Positions 1-7,597 of a DNA stretch of 59,261 nt are shown here, in pieces. Each line of letters begins with the position of its first letter. Positions within the stretch are counted from its first letter, which is position 1. The notes under the pieces are model-generated. The model was not told where the DNA came from, ran no database searches, and worked only from the letters and a program-made list of their open reading frames with translations. The DNA comes from Clostridia bacterium. Lineage in GTDB: Bacteria > Bacillota > Clostridia > Oscillospirales > Oscillospiraceae. Position numbers and translations under genes: made by a program. The stretch spans positions 1 through 59,261 of the forward strand of contig JAGKTU010000002.1 in assembly GCA_021153265.1 (NCBI GenBank), written 5' to 3'.

Positions 1-16
1 GCACTAAGTAAAACCA

Positions 17-48
17 GATGCCCTCCCGGTGAAAGCCGGGAGGGCATC
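17..48. repeat. Dispersed palindromic repeat, copy 1
   Basis: A 13-bp perfect inverted repeat (arms 17-29 and 36-48) closes a 6-nt loop. Its core arm is TGCCCTCCCGG. A near-identical hairpin lies at 39763-39794. The outermost pair differs compensatorily (G:C here, A:T there) and one loop base differs. A T-rich stretch follows on the plus strand, so it could also terminate transcription arriving from the left of the window. Confidence 0.7.
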
Positions 49-146
49 AATTTTTGCGTTCATTCGACAGTTGATTTCGCTTAAAAACAGGTCTTTTTCA
101 TCAAAAACAGGCTGAATTTTGATTGGTCAGTTGCATACAGCTTATA

Positions 147-179
147 AAAACCCACCTCATTCAAAATGAGGTGGGTTTT
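147..179. terminator. Bidirectional intrinsic terminator
   Basis: Perfect 15-bp stem (147-161 with 165-179) whose arms begin and end in runs of A and T, so it can act on either strand. It lies 50 bases past the stop of the minus-strand membrane protein gene and probably ends that two-gene operon. The rest of bases 49-228 is AT-rich, with no gene or promoter that I can support. Confidence 0.8.
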
Positions 180-228
180 CTATCCGCAGAAGAAACCCTT
201 TCCGCGGTTCATTGTCATATATCCCGAA

Positions 229-1326
229 TCAGTAGCTGCTCAAGGACTCAGCCTTCAGGCCATTATCGGTGCGAACTACAATAATCTGAACATTGTTGGT
301 GGTTCTCACAACGCCGTTTCTGCCGGTTGTATCCACCTCATAGGTAATATCGCAGATATAGCGGCCATCACCGAGAGAAATTGCACGATTGATCGTATTG
401 GAAACCACTTTATCGCCCTTGCTCTGTGCGTAGCTCAAACCATCCAGAGCCATTTTCATACGGCTGGCCAGATCGCTGTCGACAACCACATACTGCATCA
501 GGTTCGCATAGTTACCCTTGGCATTGTCATTGGCATTTCCGGTAAAGAGAACATAGCTATCCACAAAAGTCTCGCTAAAGGTCTTCAATTCCGTCAATTC
601 CGCATCGGTGCAATTCTCAAGGAAGGCATTGTAGTCGGTATTCTCGTCGATCACGATTTCATTGCCTTCGGAATCCTTGACCACACCGACACATTCACCC
701 AGAGGTACTGTCGCATGGTAGGTCACCATAGTGGGAAGATCATAGTCCTTGTACAGACGCTCCACAGCGGTATATTTGATGCCAGATTCCGTGATATAGC
801 TTTCGTCCAGCAGCTCGCCGTTGACGTAAACCTGGAATTCCTCCGGCACGGTCACAGTGTAGCTCTTCTCGCCCAGAATGAAGGACAGGTCAAAATGTTC
901 CTCGCTGATCTTCCAGCGTGCAAAGTTATACTGATCGATCTCCGTGGCGATCATGGTAACGGAGCCGATAATCCGGCTTCCGCTGCGCAGCACATAAACC
1001 GTCTTGGTATCGGTGCTTTCAGAACTCTTCTTCGCGTATGTAATCTCATCCTGAATGGCATCTCGCATCAGCTGCCGGCAGGTCTCTTCGCTAACCAGTT
1101 CATTCTCTGCCAGCTTGAGCAGGTCTGTCTGGCTGTCGCAGATATGATCCACAGTAAGCTGATCCATATAAGCATTGATGGTGTTCAGCGGGCGAGATTC
1201 CTCAAAAGCTGTGATGAAATCCCAAAAATAGCGCAGACCCACGAAGGTCAGTGCCAGAAACAGGACCGCATAGATCACCATACCCAGAAGAAAGCCGTGC
1301 TTAAAGCGTTTCGTTTTCTTAGCCAT
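229..1326 (-). CDS. Membrane-anchored extracytoplasmic protein, unknown function
   Basis: A 365-aa protein that I do not recognise. A lysine/arginine-rich start (MAKKTKRFKHG) precedes one hydrophobic helix at about residues 12-33. The remaining ~330 residues are hydrophilic and mixed alpha/beta, so a single-pass protein with an outward-facing domain is likely. The C-terminal third (from about residue 245) reads like an NTF2-type or ligand-binding fold, but this is only an impression. Its start overlaps the end of the upstream phosphodiester glycosidase gene by 8 bases, so the two are translationally coupled and probably act together at the envelope. No catalytic motif was seen. Confidence 0.7.
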   Translation of the reverse strand: MAKKTKRFKHGFLLGMVIYAVLFLALTFVGLRYFWDFITAFEESRPLNTINAYMDQLTVDHICDSQTDLLKLAENELVSEETCRQLMRDAIQDEITYAKKSSESTDTKTVYVLRSGSRIIGSVTMIATEIDQYNFARWKISEEHFDLSFILGEKSYTVTVPEEFQVYVNGELLDESYITESGIKYTAVERLYKDYDLPTMVTYHATVPLGECVGVVKDSEGNEIVIDENTDYNAFLENCTDAELTELKTFSETFVDSYVLFTGNANDNAKGNYANLMQYVVVDSDLASRMKMALDGLSYAQSKGDKVVSNTINRAISLGDGRYICDITYEVDTTGRNGVVRTTNNVQIIVVRTDNGLKAESLSSY

Positions 1327-2605
1327 TGTCCTTCGCTCCTTCCTTCAGCACCAGGAATGTGGTGGGAACCGGGCGGATACCCACAACGGAGGCACAGTTG
1401 TTGACATAGTTACCGTTATACCACATGAGCGTGGAAGAACCGCCGTCCAGATTGCAGGCGTTCACTGCGCCGTATTCCAGGAACACATCCACCAGGTCCT
1501 GATAGGTAGCGCCCAAGCTGATCGCCTGCCGGCCATCGATAACCAGCAGCAGAACAGCGCCATCAGACCGCTGACCGATGGCAGTACGGGGGTTGACACC
1601 ACTGTTGGTGACGTCACAGGGTACGCCGTTGGAAACCAGCACCGGACCAAAGCAGACACCGTACTGGATATTTTTCTCCTTGATCTGCTCCGGGGTCAGC
1701 TTACCGACGTGCATGATATAGTTATCATCAAAGCCCACAAATCCGTCCCGGACGCCCTTGTTGGAGTAGTAGATCTCACCTTCAAATACCACCATGGTAT
1801 CCGGGATGCTGCCGTTGCCCTGACCATCCGGGTCGTAGAAACCGCCGGCGTTGGTACCGGCAACAGCATCGTAATAGTTGACCATCTGCTCCACGGTATA
1901 TCCCTTAGAGCCGAAGGAAGAAGGGACACTACCCATGATCACTCGGGAGGGATCGCGAACGATCATCATGTAACCGCTGAACCCGTCGCCCTTCACCTGC
2001 TCGATGATGATGCCGTCGCCGTCCTCGTCGATATGGCCCCAGGCATCGGGTTGAGGACCCTGGTCTTCATCCACAGTAGGCGGTTCCGTAAACTGGATCA
2101 AAGAGGTGTCCGTATCCTCGTACTCTTCCACCACGCCGGTCTGATGAATTTCGGCAATCTCTTCATCGGTAAAGTACAGGTTCGCCAGCCAGTACATAGC
2201 ACTGGTCTCCCGGACGGACATAACAAACAGATCCCTTGCCGTAGGAGAAGGACCCTTTGCCAGCACGAACATGACGCCATACAAGGCGATCACCAGCAAC
2301 AGCACAGTCTCCAGCAGAATTGCAAATACCTTGCCCACAACAGAAAGGATCCGCTTGCCCACCGGGCGGGGCTGCTCGATCACAACAGGCTGGATCTCAT
2401 CGGTAGAACGGATGATATCCTTTTCCTTCTTCTTTTTTGCGGGTTTTGCTTTATTTGCCTTTTGAGGATCCTCTGCCCGGAAACTCTTGCGCTTGTGAAG
2501 CAATTCACCCTCATCGGCATAAGCCTGTTGGGTGGGAGAATCCGTTGCAAAGCCGGCATTTACTTCCGCAATGATATCATCAATGTTAAATTCCTGATTA
2601 TCCAC
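1319..2605 (-). CDS. Phosphodiester glycosidase (NAGPA-domain) membrane protein
   Basis: 428 aa. A charged, lysine-rich cytoplasmic segment (about 1-68) is followed by one transmembrane helix (about 75-95) and, from about residue 190, a domain of the phosphodiester glycosidase/NAGPA family (formerly linked to exopolysaccharide biosynthesis). The diagnostic signature is near residues 380-390: NLDGGSST, preceded by a block with NPRTAIG and a VIDGRQ strand. Members cleave phosphodiester-linked sugars outside the cell, so a cell-wall or exopolymer role is inferred. I chose the GTG at 2605 rather than the upstream ATG, because GGAGGTG sits 6 bases before the GTG and overlaps the ATG region. It has its own promoter and is the first gene of a two-gene operon. 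Confidence 0.85.
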   Translation of the reverse strand: MDNQEFNIDDIIAEVNAGFATDSPTQQAYADEGELLHKRKSFRAEDPQKANKAKPAKKKKEKDIIRSTDEIQPVVIEQPRPVGKRILSVVGKVFAILLETVLLLVIALYGVMFVLAKGPSPTARDLFVMSVRETSAMYWLANLYFTDEEIAEIHQTGVVEEYEDTDTSLIQFTEPPTVDEDQGPQPDAWGHIDEDGDGIIIEQVKGDGFSGYMMIVRDPSRVIMGSVPSSFGSKGYTVEQMVNYYDAVAGTNAGGFYDPDGQGNGSIPDTMVVFEGEIYYSNKGVRDGFVGFDDNYIMHVGKLTPEQIKEKNIQYGVCFGPVLVSNGVPCDVTNSGVNPRTAIGQRSDGAVLLLVIDGRQAISLGATYQDLVDVFLEYGAVNACNLDGGSSTLMWYNGNYVNNCASVVGIRPVPTTFLVLKEGAKDNG

Positions 2606-2639
2606 TGCGACACCTCCATATTTCATTCTTTATCAACTT

Positions 2640-2668
2640 ATTTTACCAAGAAATGCGCTTTTTGTAAA
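2640..2668 (-). promoter_or_regulatory. Sigma-A promoter of the phosphodiester glycosidase operon
   Basis: On the minus strand TTTACA (2663-2668), a 17-base spacer and TAAAAT (2640-2645). The -10 lies about 35 bases before the GTG start. Confidence 0.7.
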
Positions 2669-2678
2669 GATAAATTTC

Positions 2679-2706
2679 AAAGGACCGGTCTTTCGACCGG
2701 TCCTTT
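2679..2706 (-). terminator. Intrinsic terminator after the Mrp gene
   Basis: Perfect 12-bp stem (2679-2690 with 2695-2706) around a tetraloop, just after the mrp stop. A T-rich run follows on the minus strand. It separates mrp from the glycosidase promoter. Confidence 0.8.
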
Positions 2707-2718
2707 CCAGAAATTACA

Positions 2719-3543
2719 TCAGGCCTTCTCCACTGCAGCCGCAACATCGGCCATAGCATCGGTATTTACCGTCTCCATAAGGCCGTTGTCATAGGCTTCT
2801 GCCACAGCAGGATCAATGGGCAGCCGCGCTAAAACAGGCAGACCAAAACCGGCAGCAATTTCATCCAGATGAGACTTGCCGAAGACATTGATCTCCTTGC
2901 CGCAGTCGGGGCAGCGCAGATAACTATAGTTCTCCACGAAGCCAAGAACGGGAATATGCATCATATTTGCCATCTTAACAGCCTTGGCTACGATCATAGA
3001 CACCAGATCCTGAGGGGAAGTGACAATGACAATACCATCAATAGGCAGGCTCTGGAACACGGTCAGCGGCACGTCACCGGTTCCGGGAGGCATATCCACA
3101 AACATATAGTCCACGTCTTCCCAAATTACATCGGTCCAGAACTGCTTGACTGCACCGGCAATAACGGGTCCGCGCCAGACAACGGGAGAAGCAGGATCGT
3201 CCAGCAGCAGATTGATGGACATGACCTGAATACCGCCCCGGCTCAGTGCAGGATACAGTCCGTCCTCGCTGGCGCCCTGACACTCGGTGACACCAAAGGC
3301 AGTGGGCACAGAAGGACCGGTGATATCGGCATCCAGAACCGCAGTCTTATAGCCCTTCCGGGCCATGGTCACAGCCAGCATGGATGTGACGGTGGACTTA
3401 CCTACACCGCCTTTACCGGAGACCACAGCGATAACCTTCTTGACGGTAGATTTGGGATTCAGGCTCTCAAGCAGGCTTTCAGCCTTGCGGTCACCACAGG
3501 AGGTGCTGCCGCAGCTGCTGCAATTGCCATTACAAGAACTCAT
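2719..3543 (-). CDS. mrp: Mrp/NBP35-family Fe-S cluster carrier ATPase
   Basis: 274 aa. A cysteine-rich N-terminus (CNGNCSSCG) is followed by a deviant Walker A motif GKGGVGKST at about residues 43-51, a Walker B-like VDMPPGTGD near 150, and a CPDCG pair near 215 that in this family bridges a dimer Fe-S cluster. Such proteins load [4Fe-4S] clusters onto apo-enzymes in the cytoplasm. The gene is a single unit, with its own strong promoter and terminator. The N-terminal cysteine motif resembles the NBP35 branch rather than short Mrp proteins without it. RBS AAAGGAGCG lies 7-8 bases before the ATG. Confidence 0.93.
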   Translation of the reverse strand: MSSCNGNCSSCGSTSCGDRKAESLLESLNPKSTVKKVIAVVSGKGGVGKSTVTSMLAVTMARKGYKTAVLDADITGPSVPTAFGVTECQGASEDGLYPALSRGGIQVMSINLLLDDPASPVVWRGPVIAGAVKQFWTDVIWEDVDYMFVDMPPGTGDVPLTVFQSLPIDGIVIVTSPQDLVSMIVAKAVKMANMMHIPVLGFVENYSYLRCPDCGKEINVFGKSHLDEIAAGFGLPVLARLPIDPAVAEAYDNGLMETVNTDAMADVAAAVEKA

Positions 3544-3575
3544 ATAATAACGCTCCTTTGATATAAACTTCCTGT

Positions 3576-3604
3576 ATTATAGAACTTTCGATACAAAGTG
3601 TCAA
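3576..3604 (-). promoter_or_regulatory. Sigma-A promoter of mrp
   Basis: Consensus TTGACA (3599-3604), 17-base spacer, consensus TATAAT (3576-3581) on the minus strand, 33 bases before the start codon. Confidence 0.85.
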
Positions 3605-3614
3605 CCGGAAATGG

Positions 3615-4079
3615 TTACAGGCCGTATTTCTTTTCTTTTTTTCTGACACTAAGCAGGAGAATCATGCCCACAATGAAGAACACCGCCCCGAACACAACGG
3701 ACATAAAGCCGCCGACCACCGGCTGACCGACAATCGTCATGGCAGTATAGGTAAACGCCGCAAACACGCCCACGCACATGAACAGAATTCCAACCAAAAT
3801 ACAACTCATCTTACGCCGCTTGGCAGCTTTCTTCTCGGCGGCATCCACACCCATCAAAATGCCATCTACCACCACATCCGGAACTCCTTCGTAAACCACC
3901 ACCTGGCAGCGCTTGCCGCCAATGCGTACATCCTGCTCACACATCTGCTCCGGGTCGGCATAAAGACGGTATAGCGGCTCGTCATTCAGTCTGAAATCGT
4001 ACTGATTTCCCCGCCTCTGGCAGGTAATACGATAAATTGAACCCTCTACAGGTACATCCCATTCCATGATTTTCGCCAT
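3615..4079 (-). CDS. Small membrane protein, unknown function
   Basis: 154 aa, not recognised. The first ~70 residues form a beta-rich hydrophilic domain (start MAKIMEWDVPVEG). A basic stretch near 82-90 (AAKRRK) follows, then two transmembrane helices at about 91-113 and 120-143, and a basic tail. The arrangement suggests a cytoplasmic N-terminal sensor or binding domain on a hairpin membrane anchor. It follows the ABC-F gene by 21 bases and is probably cotranscribed with it. The mrp promoter begins before its end, so there is no terminator space between them. Confidence 0.75.
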   Translation of the reverse strand: MAKIMEWDVPVEGSIYRITCQRRGNQYDFRLNDEPLYRLYADPEQMCEQDVRIGGKRCQVVVYEGVPDVVVDGILMGVDAAEKKAAKRRKMSCILVGILFMCVGVFAAFTYTAMTIVGQPVVGGFMSVVFGAVFFIVGMILLLSVRKKEKKYGL

Positions 4080-4100
4080 TTATTCTTCCTCACATCCCTC

Positions 4101-5963
4101 TCAGCTCTGTGCTGCTTCCCACTGCTCCATGAGCTCCATGAGAACCATTTCTGCCGTTTCTTTTTCCCCCAGCAGACGGGTCAATTCCTGATAGTCAGCC
4201 GATGCCGCTTCAATTTTCAGATCATATTCCGCGACTACGGCTTCCTGCTTTTCGATTTCCCGTTCCAGGCGTCGGATCAGCTTATCCACATCCTTGGTGC
4301 CGCCCTTGGGCTTTTCTTTTTTCGGTTTCGGCGTGGCGGCAACAGTTGGCTTTGCGGCTGCTTCATGCTCCAAAATGGAGCGGTACTTGGCGTATCCGCA
4401 ATTAAAATCCCGAATCTGGCCGTCTTCCAGCAGCCAGATCCGCTCGGCAAACTTCTCAATGAAGTACCGGTCATGGGACACGAACAGCAATACACCCTCG
4501 AATTCCTCGATAGCAGCCTCCACCCATTCCCGAGACGCGATGTCTAAGTGGTTTGTCGGCTCGTCCAGAATCAGCAGATTGATCTTTTCGTCCATCAGCA
4601 TGCACAGCCGAAGCCGGGACTGCTCACCGCCGGAAAGGTTGCCAACAGTCTTGAAAACATCCTCACCCTGGAACATGAACTGACCCAGACGGTCACGGGC
4701 AGTCTGAGGCGTACAGTTCTTTTCGTAGAGCATGGTGTCGTAGAGCGTCCGCTCCGGGTGCGCAAAATGGATGATCTGGGGCAGATATCCCCACTTCACC
4801 GTAGGACCAAACTGAATCTTACCACCGCAGTCTTCATCTCCCAGCAGACACTTGATAAAGGTGGACTTTCCTGTGCCGTTGTCGCCCAGAATGGCGATGC
4901 GCTCGCCACCTTCTACATTCAGGTTGACATCAGAAAATAGAGTTCTGTCGCCAAATGCTTTGGAAAGGTTCTTCAATTTGAACACCACATCACCGGAAAA
5001 ATCCTTTTCCCCGAAGGATGCCTTCATTGTGCGCTCCTTCTTGGGCTTTTCCGTTTTCTTGATGCGCTCCATCCGGTGCTGGATGGACATGGCACGGCGG
5101 TAGAGAGTACGATTGTTAATACCCCAGCCCTTCATTCGTTCAACTGTGAAGCCCAACTGCTTCAGTTTCGCCTGTTCCTGCTCATACTGCTTCATCTGCA
5201 GGTCAAATCGCGCCTGCTTTTCGTCCATGTAGAAGGAATAGTTTCCGGAATAGAACTCCGCGTGGCCATCGACGATCTCGATGACCCGCTGGGCGATTTG
5301 GTCGATGAAGTAACGGTCATGGGAGATCGCCAGAACCGTACCTTTAAACGACTTGATGTAGCCTTCCAGCCACTCCACACTGTTGAGGTCCAGATGGTTG
5401 GTAGGCTCGTCCAGCAGCAGAATGTCCGTCTTCTCCAGCAGCAGACGTGCAAGGTTCATCCGGGTCTTTTCGCCGCCGGATAGACTGTCAAACTCCTGTG
5501 TCCGCTGTTCCTGCGTGATACCCAGACCGTTGCAGATCTTACCCACTTCCACATCCATCTCATAGCCGCCGCCGGACTGGAATCGGTTGGAAAGGTTATC
5601 ATATTCCCGAAGCTGCTCCGCAGTGGCACCATGGGCCATAGCCTTTTCCAGCAGCTCCATCTTCCGCTTACAGGACATAATATCGGCATAGGCAGACCGA
5701 AGAACATCCTCCACGGTATATCCCACCGGGAATTTGGGGATCTGTGAAATCAATCCGATTTTCTTATTGGGATTGACAAATACTTCTCCGTCATCATAGT
5801 CCATTTCGCCGGTGAGGATCTTGAACAAGGTAGTCTTACCGCAGCCGTTGCGGCCCAGAATGGCCACACACTCGCCTTCATGAACCTCAAAGGAAAGTCC
5901 CTGCAGCAGGTTCTCACCGATGACAAAGAATTTTGTTAAGTTTGTTACTTGAATATCAACCAT
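4101..5963 (-). CDS. ABC-F family ATPase (ribosome-associated, EttA/Uup-like)
   Basis: 620 aa, no membrane segments, two ABC domains in tandem. Domain 1 has GRNGCGKTT (about 36-44), the signature LSGGEKTR (about 164) and Walker B LLLDEPTNHLD. Domain 2 has GDNGTGKST (about 359), LSGGEQSR and LILDEPTNHLD. They are joined by a long charged linker (about 245-325), the segment that reaches the ribosome in ABC-F proteins, and followed by a lysine-rich coiled-coil tail (about 545-615) as in Uup. A housekeeping translation factor is more likely than an antibiotic-protection protein, because I see no attenuator leader. Its start overlaps the Toprim gene by 8 bases. Confidence 0.92.
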   Translation of the reverse strand: MVDIQVTNLTKFFVIGENLLQGLSFEVHEGECVAILGRNGCGKTTLFKILTGEMDYDDGEVFVNPNKKIGLISQIPKFPVGYTVEDVLRSAYADIMSCKRKMELLEKAMAHGATAEQLREYDNLSNRFQSGGGYEMDVEVGKICNGLGITQEQRTQEFDSLSGGEKTRMNLARLLLEKTDILLLDEPTNHLDLNSVEWLEGYIKSFKGTVLAISHDRYFIDQIAQRVIEIVDGHAEFYSGNYSFYMDEKQARFDLQMKQYEQEQAKLKQLGFTVERMKGWGINNRTLYRRAMSIQHRMERIKKTEKPKKERTMKASFGEKDFSGDVVFKLKNLSKAFGDRTLFSDVNLNVEGGERIAILGDNGTGKSTFIKCLLGDEDCGGKIQFGPTVKWGYLPQIIHFAHPERTLYDTMLYEKNCTPQTARDRLGQFMFQGEDVFKTVGNLSGGEQSRLRLCMLMDEKINLLILDEPTNHLDIASREWVEAAIEEFEGVLLFVSHDRYFIEKFAERIWLLEDGQIRDFNCGYAKYRSILEHEAAAKPTVAATPKPKKEKPKGGTKDVDKLIRRLEREIEKQEAVVAEYDLKIEAASADYQELTRLLGEKETAEMVLMELMEQWEAAQS

Positions 5964-6555
5964 GGTTTATCTCCAGACCGCTAATAATCGCGGTCAGCTC
6001 ATCCAAATTGTACAACAAATTTAGAGCCTGCAGCATGGCATTGGCGCTCATATGCTCTGGCAGATCCAATTTTTTCAGCAGCAAAAGACGTTTTTCCGCA
6101 CTGTTTGGGCCGCCGGACAAACCAAGTTCCATCAGATCCTGCTTTGTGATGGAAGATGTAGCAGTCTGGCACTCCCCTTCTACTGTCGCACCGGCGCGTT
6201 TTAAGGCCTCTAGAATGATCTCCGGGCGCATGCCCTCCACACCCAGCTTCCCTTCTTTTCCGGGCGCAGCCTTCCTTCGTTCCTTGCCATAGATATCCGG
6301 AATGAAGGCATGCTTCAAAAACTGCGCAGGGATGGCGGACTTAATATGGTTACGAATCACAAAGCCTGCACCATCAGAGTCTGTAAAGACGATCAAGCCA
6401 CGCTTTTGTGCAACTTTACGCAGCAGATCAAGCTGTTTTTTATCCTTAAAAATGCCAAAACCGGCAGTTTCCAATATGGTCGTATCGACGATCTGGGAGA
6501 GGGTATTTTTATCGTATTTGCCCTCAACCAGGATAGCTTCCCGAATTTTAACCAT
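5956..6555 (-). CDS. Toprim-domain ribonuclease M5-like protein (DUF4093)
   Basis: 199 aa. The N-terminal ~100 residues are a Toprim fold: ILVEGKYDK carries the catalytic Glu, and FTDSDGAG the DxD motif. This matches RNase M5, which matures 5S rRNA. The C-terminal half (about 115-190) is the DUF4093-type helical extension seen in the clostridial version. RnmV of Bacillus is of similar size. The gene overlaps holA upstream and the ABC-F gene downstream by 8 bases each. A 5S rRNA maturation role is inferred from the family, and no rRNA gene lies in the window. Confidence 0.85.
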   Translation of the reverse strand: MVKIREAILVEGKYDKNTLSQIVDTTILETAGFGIFKDKKQLDLLRKVAQKRGLIVFTDSDGAGFVIRNHIKSAIPAQFLKHAFIPDIYGKERRKAAPGKEGKLGVEGMRPEIILEALKRAGATVEGECQTATSSITKQDLMELGLSGGPNSAEKRLLLLKKLDLPEHMSANAMLQALNLLYNLDELTAIISGLEINHG

Positions 6556-7594
6556 TTCGTGCCTCCTGCGCCAGCTGTAGGATCAGCATTTCCAGCAGCC
6601 GCTCGGAATCATCGAAGGATGTTTTCATCCGATAATCCGTCTCCAGAATCAATTGAGAGGCCTTTTTACAAAATGCAAGCGAAAAACGCCGCGCCGCATC
6701 CATCACCTTTCGGGCAGCAAAATCCTGAATTGCATACATTTTTTGCAGATCATATGCGGTTTTTCCGTAATCCAGCAGGGTCCTGGCAGCGCCGATACGG
6801 CGAAAATGTCCGCCTATGGCACCGAGTATAGGCAGGGCCTCCTGCTGCATTTTCAGAAGCTGCTGCAGCTTCACAAGGGCATCTCCGTAGCGACCTGCAC
6901 TGAGCATATCCGTCATCTGGAACACTACCGCATCCAAAACCGGCTCCGTAACGGCATCGATATCCGACTTACGGATCTCATCCGCACCGGAATAGGCGCA
7001 GATCTTCTCAATCTCGCCGTTCAGTGAGGTCATGGTGCCATCGGTGATCTCGATGAGATAGATACACAGATCCGTGGTGATCCGCTTTTTGTGGGCAGCA
7101 AAATGCCGAGACACCCAAGCCACCAGATCACGCTGATCCTGCTTGGCAAATTCCACGATCAAGCTGTGCTTTTCGACACATTCCCAAAGCTTTTTCAGCC
7201 GCTTATCCGGCTTCCAGGCAACTGTTTCATAGGTAAATACCACACTGCACCAGTCGGGAATATCCGATAGGATATCACACATCTTTGCCCGGTCATCCTC
7301 CGGCAGCTTAAACAGATCCACATCGTCCACGCGAATGAAGGTGCTTTCTGCCATCATGGGGAAATTCTCCACCGCATCGGCAAAGGCGCGAATATCAAAG
7401 TTTTCGCTGTTCAGCCGATGATAGTTGAATGACTCCGTCAGTGGATCGACGAGCAACTTTTTCATCTGTCCCAGATAGTGACCCAGCAAGAACATCTCTT
7501 CGCCGTGAAAGATATACACTCTGCCAAGCTGCTTATTTTTTAGGTCACTTTTCAGTTCCTGCAAGCCGCTGGGAGCGGCAGTTTTCTTAGCCAT
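6548..7594 (-). CDS. holA: DNA polymerase III subunit delta
   Basis: 348 aa, the family's usual length. It is the clamp-loader delta subunit that opens the sliding clamp. The N-terminal AAA-like region begins after ~20 residues with YIFHGEEMFL, the typical degenerate P-loop region of HolA. The central part has the alpha/beta lid region, and the C-terminal ~120 residues form the helical collar domain (MLSAGRYGDAL... LILETDYRMKTS). It is preceded by AGGAGGTG and lies 3 bases after the comEC stop, as in many Firmicutes where comEC and holA are adjacent. Confidence 0.95.
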   Translation of the reverse strand: MAKKTAAPSGLQELKSDLKNKQLGRVYIFHGEEMFLLGHYLGQMKKLLVDPLTESFNYHRLNSENFDIRAFADAVENFPMMAESTFIRVDDVDLFKLPEDDRAKMCDILSDIPDWCSVVFTYETVAWKPDKRLKKLWECVEKHSLIVEFAKQDQRDLVAWVSRHFAAHKKRITTDLCIYLIEITDGTMTSLNGEIEKICAYSGADEIRKSDIDAVTEPVLDAVVFQMTDMLSAGRYGDALVKLQQLLKMQQEALPILGAIGGHFRRIGAARTLLDYGKTAYDLQKMYAIQDFAARKVMDAARRFSLAFCKKASQLILETDYRMKTSFDDSERLLEMLILQLAQEARNG

Positions 7595-7597
7595 GGG

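Noticed and set aside
4101..5963. ABC-F protein as an antibiotic-resistance (ARE) factor
   Set aside because: Operon with housekeeping genes, no attenuator leader, and a Uup-like coiled-coil tail point to a cellular translation factor.
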